This document shows, piece by piece, positions 1 through 5,445 of a DNA stretch of 58,659 bases. The stretch is from Saprospiraceae bacterium (GTDB taxonomy: Bacteria > Bacteroidota > Bacteroidia > Chitinophagales > Saprospiraceae). The first letter of the stretch is position 1. Each line of letters starts with the position of its first letter. Made by a program: the position numbers and the translations under genes. The DNA lies in assembly GCA_016787525.1 (NCBI GenBank), contig JAEUUP010000111.1, positions 1 to 58,659 on the forward strand, read 5' to 3'. Below the pieces are notes generated by a model that saw nothing but the letters and a program-made list of their open reading frames with translations, made no database searches and was not told where the DNA came from.

Positions 1-173
1 TTCGATCGCCTATCGTCGTATAGATATAGTCTTTTTTTTCATCCCTAAATATAAGCTAAATATTTCAATGAACTTTGTTCTTTGATAATAACACAACATT
101 AGCACTAAGTTGACAGCATTAACCTTGAAGGTATCCGATACTTTTTTTAAGCCTACCAACTCCAACATCTTGT

Positions 174-413
174 CAGCGATTCGTGAATCGTCCCAGCGGT
201 TTGCGAATCGTCCCAGCGATTCGCGAATCGTCACAGCGGTTCGCGAATCGTCCCAGCGATTCGTGAATCGTCCCAGCGATTCGTGAATCGTCCCAGCGAT
301 TCGTGAATCGTTACAGCGGTTCGCGAATCGTCACAGCGGTTCGCGAATCGTTCCAGCGATTCGTGAATCGTTCCAGCGATTCGCGAATCGTTCCAGCGGT
401 TCGTGAATCGTTA
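174..413. repeat. Tandem array, 12 units of 20 bp
   Basis: Twelve head-to-tail 20-bp units, each starting CAGCG and carrying the palindrome GATTCGYGAATC (GATTCGCGAATC when perfect). Units differ at a few fixed positions: CAGCGAT or CAGCGGT, GTGAA or GCGAA, and GTCCC, GTTCC, GTCAC or GTTAC. The array runs up to the rnz stop codon, and the TAA of rnz lies in the last unit. The palindrome inside each unit would allow many small hairpins downstream of rnz. I see no gene in bases 1-173. Confidence 0.93.
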
Positions 414-1361
414 CAACGGAGTTTTTACCAGTGGCACACTGTACGTTTGTCCATCAATACCCAAAACCGTATTTGGAAAAACCGATTTAGCTTCGTCGAG
501 TATAAAATTCAACTCATCGTAACGACTCGAATAATGCCCCGTGACGAGTTGCCCAACATCTGCCAAATGCGCCATTTGCCCTGCTTGTAAAGCTGTTGAA
601 TGACCTGTCATTTCGGCATGAGTCGTCATTTCGCTCAAAAATGTGGTCTCGTGATAGAGCAAATCCACTCCTCGAATGTGCTGTACAATCGTCTCGTCAA
701 AAGCCGTATCGGAACAATAAGCAAATGAACGAGGTGATGGTGGCGGCGTTGTCAAGTCGCTATTCGGAATTAGTACCCCCTTCCCAGGGAATCTATGATC
801 AGTATTTTTGAAATCAGCCCCTCGTTTGATGGCTTTTATGTCGGTGAAAGGAATGGCGTATTCCGCAATTTTCTCCACCTTCATAGTACGTTCAGCTTCC
901 TTTTCACGAAACACATAACCCACGCAGGGGATTCTATGCTTCAAAGGAAAACTCTTGACGCTAAATGATTCATTGTCAATCAATTCTGTCGCTTGGTCAG
1001 CGTCAACCGTCACGCATTGGATTGGAAAAGGCGATTGATAATAAGTCAATCGGAACGTTGTTTCTACCAGTTCCTGCAAGCCTGTGGGCCCGTAGAGCGT
1101 CAGCAAATGTTTCCGCGACTGCATCGCCATCGAGGTCAACACGCCCACTAAGCCAAACACATGGTCGCCGTGCAGATGCGAAATGAAAATGTGGTTGATT
1201 TTCGATTTTTTGATGCCCAACTGTGTCAATCGCGATTGCGTGCCTTCGCCGCAGTCAATTAAAAACAGTTGGTCGCGCATATTCAAAACTTGTCCTGACA
1301 AAAAGCGAGTCGGTGTCGGGACCGCCGCACTTGTACCGAGTATGGTGAGTTGGAATACCAT
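411..1361 (-). CDS. rnz: Ribonuclease Z (tRNA 3' endonuclease)
   Basis: A 316-residue metallo-beta-lactamase-fold protein that matches the short form of RNase Z, which cuts tRNA precursors just after the discriminator base. The metal-binding HLHGDH motif is near residue 63, preceded by the ILGTSAAVPTPTR start typical of the family. Later conserved features include YCSDTAFDE (about 215-223), a HETTF segment and GHYSS. Length and motif order fit the family. It lies just downstream (minus strand) of a large tRNA array whose genes lack encoded CCA, exactly the substrates RNase Z handles. A TAA stop falls in the flanking tandem repeat, so the gene's 3' end borders the array. Confidence 0.95.
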   Translation of the reverse strand: MVFQLTILGTSAAVPTPTRFLSGQVLNMRDQLFLIDCGEGTQSRLTQLGIKKSKINHIFISHLHGDHVFGLVGVLTSMAMQSRKHLLTLYGPTGLQELVETTFRLTYYQSPFPIQCVTVDADQATELIDNESFSVKSFPLKHRIPCVGYVFREKEAERTMKVEKIAEYAIPFTDIKAIKRGADFKNTDHRFPGKGVLIPNSDLTTPPPSPRSFAYCSDTAFDETIVQHIRGVDLLYHETTFLSEMTTHAEMTGHSTALQAGQMAHLADVGQLVTGHYSSRYDELNFILDEAKSVFPNTVLGIDGQTYSVPLVKTPL

Positions 1362-1380
1362 TTTGTTTGTGTTGGTTTTG

Positions 1381-1411
1381 GCGACGGGGAAATTCTCAAC
1401 TTCCCCGTCGC
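1381..1411. terminator. Hairpin upstream of rnz
   Basis: Perfect 11-bp stem (GCGACGGGGAA / TTCCCCGTCGC) with a 9-nt loop, just 5' of the rnz start. It could end transcription coming from the tRNA array or act as a processing structure. There is no clear U-run, so the terminator role is inferred. Confidence 0.5.
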
Positions 1412-1413
1412 TG

Positions 1414-1620
1414 TTACAGAAGCAGTTTGCCGTATTTGCGAATCAAAGCTACGGTGCAAACTGTGAATTCTGTTATATCAGAATTGATGAATTTGTTGCC
1501 AATCAAAATTGTAAACAAGAAAGTGACAAGTTTGATTTCAGGCTTGTAATTCGCTGCGACGCGCCTTGTGAGAACAAGGGCAATCAACAGCTTTCTTTTA
1601 GAAAGATGGAAACGTGCCAT
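1414..1620 (-). CDS. Possible small protein, unrecognised
   Basis: A 68-codon reading frame between rnz and the tRNA array. Its product is basic and has a hydrophobic middle stretch (LVTFLFTILIG). I recognise no family and see no good start signal. It fills a gap of about 400 bases in which I see no other gene. It may be a chance frame. Confidence 0.2.
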   Translation of the reverse strand: MARFHLSKRKLLIALVLTRRVAANYKPEIKLVTFLFTILIGNKFINSDITEFTVCTVALIRKYGKLLL

Positions 1621-1662
1621 GCGTCGCAGTTTTAATAATGGATAAATTCTCTTTTTTAGAAG

Positions 1663-1766
1663 AAAAGTAGAGAAAACCGAGATGCGTTTTTATCTATTAT
1701 CGCAAAAGATAATTAGGAGTCGAACCTAAAAAAACCGAAGTAACGCACACTCTCACTACTACTTTT
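1663..1766 (-). ncRNA. Structured tRNA-bearing frame, copy A (degenerate payload)
   Basis: On the minus strand an outer stem (AAAAGTAG/CTACTTTT, 8 bp) encloses TAGTGA, an inner stem (TGCGTT/AACGCA), ACTTCG, a payload, AAAC and GGTTTTCT. The payload is a T-arm (1713-1729; TTAGG, TTCGACT, CCTAA) followed by a hairpin-closed acceptor (ATTATC/GATAAT, loop of 6). There is no D-arm or anticodon arm. The frame shares its unpaired bases with copies B, C and D but has different stem sequences. It starts 1 nt after the tRNA-Phe 3' end. Confidence 0.55.
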
Positions 1767-1767
1767 G

Positions 1768-1841
1768 TGGACGCAGATGGGATCGAACCACCGACCTTCC
1801 CGTCTTCAGCGGGACGCTCTGACCAACTGAGCTATTCGTCC
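1768..1841 (-). tRNA. tRNA-Phe (GAA)
   Basis: Cloverleaf readable on the minus strand: acceptor starting GGACGAA, D-arm AGCTCAGTTGG, anticodon loop CTGAAGA (GAA), T-loop TTCGATC. CCA is not encoded. It is the last ordinary tRNA of the array before rnz. Confidence 0.92.
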
Positions 1842-1924
1842 ATTTGTGCGGATTTCTGTCTCAAAACGATGCGATACTGAGGGGGTATCATCGCCGTACA
1901 AAAACCGTTTTGTCATAAAATTTG

Positions 1925-2012
1925 CGGAAAACAGTGGACTCGAACCACAGCCAGATACACTCCGACCCATTCGTTTAGCAAACGACTTCTGTGCCTCACA
2001 GATTTATTTTCC
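1925..2012 (-). tRNA. tRNA-Ser (GCT)
   Basis: Long variable arm (class II tRNA), acceptor GGAAAAT with G/TTTTCC on the 3' side, anticodon loop TTGCTAA (GCT, reads AGC/AGU), discriminator G typical of tRNA-Ser. No encoded CCA. Confidence 0.9.
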
Positions 2013-2018
2013 AAAATG

Positions 2019-2100
2019 TGCCGCTGGTAGGATTCGAACCTACTCAACCGAAGTAGATGATTTACAGTCATCTGTGACTCTCCAACTTCACCGCATCGGC
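2019..2100 (-). tRNA. tRNA-Tyr (GTA)
   Basis: Class II tRNA with a long variable arm. Acceptor begins GCCGATG, anticodon loop CTGTAAA (GTA), T-loop TTCGAAT. Six bases separate it from tRNA-Ser(GCT). Confidence 0.9.
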
Positions 2101-2153
2101 AATTGTGTTGGCTCATGTGCTTGTGATACTGAGGGGGTGTTCACACATGATTG

Positions 2154-2245
2154 CGGAAGACGGAGGACTCGAACCCCACTCAACTCGTCGCCGAGACCTT
2201 GTTTTCAAGACAAGTCGCGCCGCCCACGGCACTGCTTCATCTTCC
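2154..2245 (-). tRNA. tRNA-Ser (TGA)
   Basis: Class II tRNA, acceptor GGAAGAT, anticodon loop CTTGAAA (TGA), long variable arm, discriminator G. The gap between it and tRNA-Tyr holds a TACTGAGGGG copy (2127) in the loop of a small hairpin (CATGTG/CACATG). Confidence 0.9.
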
Positions 2246-2251
2246 TTTTGG

Positions 2252-2323
2252 TACGGAAAGACAGACTCGAACTGCCACCTTCATGCTCCCAAAGCATGCC
2301 TTCTACCATTGAACTATTTCCGT
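2252..2323 (-). tRNA. tRNA-Pro (TGG)
   Basis: 72 nt; acceptor ACGGAAA/TTTCCGT, anticodon arm GCATGC with loop TTTGGGA (TGG), T-loop TTCGAGT, discriminator A. Confidence 0.9.
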
Positions 2324-2331
2324 CTGTTGGG

Positions 2332-2403
2332 CGGATTCAGTAGGTCTCGAACCTACAACCTATCGGTTAACAGCCGATTGCTCTACCGTTGAGCTATAAA
2401 TCC
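2332..2403 (-). tRNA. tRNA-Asn (GTT)
   Basis: 72 nt; acceptor GGATTTA/TGAATCC, anticodon loop CTGTTAA (GTT), T-loop TTCGAGA, discriminator G. Confidence 0.92.
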
Positions 2404-2460
2404 TTTTTGCGAACGTCGGATAAGTTGTAAACCCTCCGATATTTTACTAAAAATCCCTTG

Positions 2461-2532
2461 CGGAAATGACGGGACTCGAACCCGCAGCCTTCGGATAGAC
2501 AATCCGTTGCACCGCCATTGTGCTACATCTCC
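2461..2532 (-). tRNA. tRNA-Asp (GTC)
   Basis: 72 nt; acceptor GGAGATG/CATTTCC, anticodon loop TTGTCTA (GTC), T-loop TTCGAGT, discriminator G. Confidence 0.92.
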
Positions 2533-2537
2533 AAAAA

Positions 2538-2685
2538 AATTGTAGAGAAAACCTGTTAGAGTGTTTGATGCTCTACCACTGAGCTAATCCACCGTTTTAC
2601 AGAATTTGAGCGGTGGATATCGGATTCGAACCGATGACCCTCTCGATTTGGAGTCGAAGTAACTCTAAACATCACTACTACAATT
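2538..2685 (-). ncRNA. Structured tRNA-bearing frame, copy B
   Basis: Minus strand: outer stem AATTGTAG/CTACAATT (8 bp), TAGTGA, inner stem TTAGAGT/ACTCTAA (7 bp), then TTACTTCG, a permuted tRNA, CAAAC, and GGTTTTCT before the outer stem closes. Stem sequences differ from copies A, C and D, but base pairing and unpaired bases are kept, which indicates a folded RNA. It begins 3 nt after the tRNA-Trp 3' end, the same placement as copy A after tRNA-Phe. Confidence 0.7.
2569..2658 (-). tRNA. Circularly permuted tRNA-Trp-like (CCA)
   Basis: On the minus strand the 3' part comes first (2658-2611: anticodon arm TTCGA-CTCCAAA-TCGAG, T-arm ATCGG-TTCGAAT-CCGAT, acceptor ATCCACC, discriminator G). A 17-nt spacer follows, then the 5' part (2593-2569: acceptor GGTGGAT, TA, D-arm GCTCAGTGGTAGAGC, A). 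Joined as 5' part plus 3' part they give a full 73-nt cloverleaf with a 7-bp acceptor, anticodon CCA and U33. The break is at position 26, between D-arm and anticodon arm. An ordinary tRNA-Trp(CCA) lies just upstream. Whether this RNA is made and matured is unknown. Permuted tRNAs are known from algae and a few archaea. Confidence 0.6.
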
Positions 2686-2688
2686 GTG

Positions 2689-2762
2689 CAGGTGCAGAAG
2701 GACTCGAACCCTCAACCAACGGTTTTGGAGACCGCCACTCTTGCCGATTGAGCTATACACCT
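2689..2762 (-). tRNA. tRNA-Trp (CCA)
   Basis: 74 nt; acceptor AGGTGTA/TGCACCT, anticodon loop CTCCAAA (CCA), T-loop TTCGAGT, discriminator G as usual for bacterial tRNA-Trp. Confidence 0.92.
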
Positions 2763-2785
2763 GTGATTTATAGGACAAAAATCCT

Positions 2786-3523
2786 TTAATCTATCATTAG
2801 TCGAATGATTGTCAAATCGTCACTGGGTTTTAAACCATACTTTTTTTCAATTTCAATAAGTTTTTTGTTCAGCATGTTTTCTTGATTTGCCCATTCTTCA
2901 TCAATTAATAGATATTCAAGGATTCCTTTCTCTGTAATTTTGTCATACTTTTTATCGTCAAAGCCTCTGAATGTAAAAATGCCATCAGTTGTCATACTAA
3001 AATTTCTTACATCTTTTAGGCTGAGCCTTTGTGGGTGACTTTCAAACCAATTGTCAAATGCCTCGTTCAAATGATAACCCAAATAATCAGGTTTATTATT
3101 CTGCTCGAATTCAGTAAATGTTAAATTGCAACAAATTAGACCATCTCCAACAGCAATTAATTCAATTTCTTTCTTTGTTTTGTCCAAAACAGCCAAGATT
3201 ATTGTGCTTAATATTTCATCTCTTTCAAGATGTAATAGATTTTTGATTTGTCTTAATTCTGCAAATAATTGCTGTATAATATCTTTCAGATAGCCCTTTG
3301 TCGTCTTTTTGTTCTTTGCGATAAACTCCTTGTAGTTTATTTCTTTCCCTATTTTACGAAGTAGTTTTTTTAATAAGGTTGATGCAAAGTGGCTTTCTTG
3401 CCCCATTGAACAACCATCCATGACCGCACACAAGAGAATGTCTTCTCCTATTTCAAGAATTACACTTGAATCTTCATTGTGATTTAGGTGAAATTGACCG
3501 ATTATAGAAATTTTATACATCAT
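2786..3523 (-). CDS. PP2C-family protein phosphatase
   Basis: A 245-residue protein with the PP2C layout: an early acidic metal-binding segment (NHNEDSS, about 13-19), CAVMDGCSMGQES (about 32-44) where the family has its DGxG metal site, AVGDGLI (about 123-129), and MTTDGIFTF (about 177-185) before a C-terminal DDLTIIRL. The usual DGHGG is DGCSMG here, so metal binding may be altered. The family removes phosphate from Ser/Thr. The gene is AT-rich, sits inside a tRNA array, and starts right after a 5' tRNA fragment, which suggests it arrived by insertion. PP2C-like genes also appear in bacterial conflict islands, but no partner is next to it here. Confidence 0.75.
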   Translation of the reverse strand: MMYKISIIGQFHLNHNEDSSVILEIGEDILLCAVMDGCSMGQESHFASTLLKKLLRKIGKEINYKEFIAKNKKTTKGYLKDIIQQLFAELRQIKNLLHLERDEILSTIILAVLDKTKKEIELIAVGDGLICCNLTFTEFEQNNKPDYLGYHLNEAFDNWFESHPQRLSLKDVRNFSMTTDGIFTFRGFDDKKYDKITEKGILEYLLIDEEWANQENMLNKKLIEIEKKYGLKPSDDLTIIRLMID

Positions 3524-3561
3524 ATCTTACAGTGCCTCTCCCAGTTGGGCTAAAGGACTGA
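3524..3561 (-). pseudogene. 5'-half tRNA fragment
   Basis: Minus strand reads AGTCCTT, TA, a D-arm GCCCAACTGGGAGAGGC, then breaks off into the start region of the phosphatase gene. No matching anticodon arm or T-arm is found beside it or beyond the phosphatase gene. Confidence 0.55.
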
Positions 3562-3566
3562 ATGTG

Positions 3567-3640
3567 TACTCTCGACGGGGTTCGAACCCGCAATCTCCAC
3601 AGTGAAAGTGTGGTGACTTAGCCAATTTGTCCACAAGAGC
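3567..3640 (-). tRNA. tRNA-Glu (TTC)
   Basis: 74 nt; acceptor GCTCTTG pairs with CGAGAGT (two G-U pairs), anticodon arm CCACA-CTTTCAC-TGTGG (TTC), T-loop TTCGAAC. Confidence 0.88.
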
Positions 3641-3651
3641 GATTTTGTTTG

Positions 3652-3725
3652 TGACCCTGGTGGGAGTCGAACCCACGACCCTCGGATTAAAAGTCCGATG
3701 CTACCGCCAACTGAGCTACAGAGTC
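3652..3725 (-). tRNA. tRNA-Lys (TTT)
   Basis: 74 nt; acceptor GACTCTG, D-arm GCTCAGTTGGCGGTAGC, anticodon loop CTTTTAA (TTT), T-loop TTCGACT, discriminator A. Confidence 0.93.
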
Positions 3726-3912
3726 AATGTCGTTTTCGAGATTTGCGCTTTCGAGCTTTCATAATGAATTGATTTTAAAATGTTTAAAAAATAAATATTG
3801 TTTGATTTTTTAAAAGTCCGTTACTCTGCCGATTGAGTTGTACGGTCAGTGTCGTTTGTGAGATTGTGTTTTCGAGTTTTCATAACTACTTGATTTTAAA
3901 ATGTTTAAAAAA
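3722..3912. repeat. Duplicated leader of tRNA-Lys, with decayed tRNA copy
   Basis: About 70 bp upstream of tRNA-Lys (3722-3795) is repeated with changes at 3844-3912. Between the copies (3811-3847, minus strand) is the 5' half of a second tRNA-Lys, ending at the anticodon loop CTTTTAA. This is a tandem duplication whose second tRNA lost its 3' half. Confidence 0.75.
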
Positions 3913-3916
3913 TGAT

Positions 3917-4026
3917 GGAATTATCTGTTTTATGAGAAACGTACATTTACGAAATTTTTAAAATTTCGTAAATGTTGATTATCAATGAATTTTAAAATAC
4001 TCTTGTCTCAAAAAACAGATAATTCC
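3917..4026. repeat. Nested inverted repeats
   Basis: Outer 15-bp arms GGAATTATCTGTTTT (3917-3931) and its complement (4012-4026) enclose an inner near-perfect palindrome (3943-3975; ACATTTACGAAATTTT and its complement). It lies between tRNA-Lys and tRNA-Arg. It may be a small palindromic element; I see no gene. Confidence 0.7.
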
Positions 4027-4075
4027 GAAAAAATAAATAAAAATACTGAGGGGGTACTGAGGTCAACAAATCGTG

Positions 4076-4148
4076 TAGTCTCGGAGCGATTCGAACGCCC
4101 ATTTCTTGGTTCGTAGCCAAGTGTCACTATCCATTGGACGACGAGACT
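4076..4148 (-). tRNA. tRNA-Arg (ACG)
   Basis: 73 nt; acceptor AGTCTCG/CGAGACT, anticodon arm CTTGG-CTACGAA-CCAAG (ACG, inosine-type), T-loop TTCGAAT. Confidence 0.92.
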
Positions 4149-4155
4149 GTGTGCA

Positions 4156-4228
4156 GAGCAAGTAGTCGGAATCGAACCGACATTATCTGTTTGGAAGACA
4201 GGAATCCTACCGTTGAACGATACTTGCT
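4156..4228 (-). tRNA. tRNA-Gly (TCC)
   Basis: 73 nt; acceptor AGCAAGT/ACTTGCT, anticodon loop CTTCCAA (TCC), T-loop TTCGATT. Confidence 0.92.
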
Positions 4229-4258
4229 TTTCCATAAATTCCCTTGGATTGGGGTTTG

Positions 4259-4329
4259 AGCTAACAGTTGGAATCGAACCAACACCCGCTGTTTACAAGA
4301 CAGCCATTCTGCCACTGAACTATATTAGC
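4259..4329 (-). tRNA. tRNA-Thr (TGT)
   Basis: 71 nt; acceptor GCTAATA/TGTTAGC, anticodon arm GCTGT-CTTGTAA-ACAGC (TGT), T-loop TTCGATT. Confidence 0.92.
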
Positions 4330-4336
4330 TTGTTGG

Positions 4337-4409
4337 GGTGATAGATGGGACTCGAACCCATACCTTTCAGAACCACAATCTGACACTCTGCCGTTAAGCT
4401 ACAATCACC
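4337..4409 (-). tRNA. tRNA-His (GTG)
   Basis: Includes the extra 5' G (G-1) that can pair with C73, the tRNA-His hallmark. Anticodon loop TTGTGGT (GTG), T-loop TTCGAGT. Confidence 0.9.
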
Positions 4410-4411
4410 TG

Positions 4412-4485
4412 TTGGCTTGGTAGGGCTCGAACCTACAACCTGCATCGTATAAGAATGTTGCTCTCCACAGTTGAGCTACAAGCCA
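4412..4485 (-). tRNA. tRNA-Ile-like (TAT)
   Basis: 74 nt; acceptor TGGCTTG/CAAGCCA, D-arm GCTC...GAGC, anticodon arm ACATT-CTTATAC-GATGC (anticodon TAT, reads AUA), T-arm GTAGG-TTCGAGC-CCTAC, discriminator A. A UAU anticodon is uncommon in bacteria, which normally read AUA with a CAU tRNA modified to lysidine. The anticodon stem has an A-C mismatch at its base and a T-G closing pair. Confidence 0.78.
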
Positions 4486-4494
4486 ATTTTGAGG

Positions 4495-4547
4495 GGCTAT
4501 TGTCTGTCGCATTTGACATGGACAACTGCGACAAACAATAACCCAAT
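4495..4547. repeat. Strong hairpin between two tRNA-Ile genes
   Basis: Arms TATTGTCTGTCGCA and TGCGACAAACAATA with flanking GG/CC pairs and an 18-nt loop. It could be a processing signal or a small palindromic repeat in the array. Confidence 0.6.
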
Positions 4548-4581
4548 GAATAAAGCCAGCCTTGTCAATGAACCTTTTTAG

Positions 4582-4654
4582 TTGTCTCAGAAGGGTTTGA
4601 ACCTTCGACTTCCGCCGTATCAGAGCGACACTCTACCAACTGAGCTATGAGACA
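4582..4654 (-). tRNA. tRNA-Ile (GAT)
   Basis: 73 nt; acceptor TGTCTCA/TGAGACA, D-arm GCTCAGTTGGTAGAGT, anticodon loop CTGATAC (GAT), T-loop TTCAAAC. Confidence 0.88.
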
Positions 4655-4722
4655 GTTCTGATTTTGGATTTACGATTTTGGAATGACGATTTTCAGTAAA
4701 TCCAAATTCGTAAATTTCCTGT

Positions 4723-4793
4723 CGCGGGTATCGGACTCGAACCGATGCTTTCCAGATTATGAGACTGGCACGTTTGCCGCTACGTTAACCCGC
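4723..4793 (-). tRNA. tRNA-Met or tRNA-Ile2 (CAT)
   Basis: 71 nt; acceptor GCGGGTT, anticodon loop CTCATAA (CAT), T-loop TTCGAGT. It lacks the G-C run in the anticodon stem of initiator tRNA. Whether it is elongator Met or lysidine-modified Ile2 cannot be told by eye. Confidence 0.85.
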
Positions 4794-4875
4794 AATTTGT
4801 TATGTGTTGTTTGTGTGTAGGTTGTTTGGGCAGTTGTCATTTGTTATGCGCTGCACCTAATGCCCCATCACTTTG

Positions 4876-4948
4876 ATGCCTTGACAGGATTCGAACCTGT
4901 ATTGTCGGAGTCAAATTCCGAGAGTTTATCCGCTTAACCAACAAGGCA
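4876..4948 (-). tRNA. tRNA-Gln (TTG)
   Basis: 73 nt; acceptor TGCCTTG/CAAGGCA, anticodon arm TCGGA-ATTTGAC-TCCGA (TTG), T-loop TTCGAAT. Confidence 0.9.
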
Positions 4949-5015
4949 CTTTTTATACGCCACTAAATAAATTACAATTTTCAAAGGTTACTAAACATTG
5001 AGCTTTGGTCTGCCA

Positions 5016-5080
5016 AAAGCAAGGGCTTGCATCCAACAGGTTGATTGTCAGTGCCTTGCTCGATGACGCATCGAGGCTTT
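5016..5080. other. Branched inverted repeats, unknown RNA structure
   Basis: AGCAAGG (5018-5024) pairs with CCTTGCT (5053-5059), next to a perfect stem CTCGATG/CATCGAG, all closed by AAAAGC/GCTTTT. The compact nested pairing suggests a folded RNA or a decayed tRNA-like unit. No gene is visible in 4949-5110. Confidence 0.4.
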
Positions 5081-5117
5081 TCTCTAAAAAATAATAATGA
5101 TTCTCTTTTACAGTTGC

Positions 5118-5265
5118 AAAAACAAGGTGAACGAAACTAAAGGGCGTTTCAAATCCTTTTCAGGATTCGGCAGGACTCGAACCTGCAAATGTTTGATTTT
5201 CGGTCAAATGCTTAACCAATTTAGCTACGAAGTAACGCGCCTTTTCAGTATCACCTTTTCGTTTT
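5118..5265 (-). ncRNA. Structured tRNA-bearing frame, copy C
   Basis: Minus strand: outer stem AAGGTGA/TCACCTT extended by AAAAC/GTTTT, then TACTGA, an inner stem of 10 bp with one bulge (AAAGG-GCGTT/AACGC-CCTTT), GTTACTTCG, a tRNA-like payload, GAAAC and AGTTTCGT. It follows the same order of unpaired bases as copies A, B and D. Its TACTGA is the start of the dispersed 10-mer. Confidence 0.65.
5152..5229 (-). tRNA. Permuted or decayed tRNA-Phe-like (GAA)
   Basis: Minus strand 5229-5163 reads CG-TA-D-arm-TTTGA-CCGAAAA-TCAAA-variable loop-T-arm (GCAGG-TTCGAGT-CCTGC)-CGAATCC. The missing acceptor start GGATT lies after a 6-nt loop at 5156-5152, so the acceptor is closed by 3'-to-5' permutation at position 5/6. 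Position 33 is C instead of the near-universal U, which argues against a normal role in translation. An ordinary tRNA-Phe is at 1768-1841. Confidence 0.5.
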
Positions 5266-5360
5266 AAGTAACTTCGGATAATGTCTTTCTAACTCTTGTG
5301 TCATACGTTTTTTCGTTTGAAATCGAGTAGTGCTGTCAAATGTTGCTGTATGAATCGTTT

Positions 5361-5445
5361 GAAAACAAGACTGAACGAAACCGACGGTATGTGTTTTTGA
5401 TTCTTGGACGAAGTAACATACCCCCTCAGTATCAATCTTGTTTTC
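5361..5445 (-). ncRNA. Structured frame, copy D (no tRNA inside)
   Basis: Minus strand: 10-bp outer stem (GAAAACAAGA and complement), TGATACTGAGGG, 7-bp inner stem GGTATGT/ACATACC, TTACTTCG, a payload of only about 15 nt, AAAAAC, and GGTTTCGTTCAG before closing. It has the same frame as A-C with a tRNA-free payload. Its 5' unpaired strand is also an exact TACTGAGGGG copy. Confidence 0.6.

Noticed and set aside
10-234. A 74-codon minus-strand frame entering the tandem array
   Set aside because: Its start lies in the 20-bp repeats, the product resembles nothing, and no promoter or neighbour supports it.
174-413. CRISPR array
   Set aside because: Units are directly adjacent 20-mers without spacers and no cas gene is nearby.
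1846-2392. Plus-strand frames of 95-165 codons across the tRNA array
   Set aside because: They are the complements of tRNA genes; the apparent repeats such as G-L-E-P are T-arm sequence read backwards.
4008-4315. Short minus-strand frames over tRNA-Arg, -Gly and -Thr
   Set aside because: They overlap well-formed tRNAs entirely.
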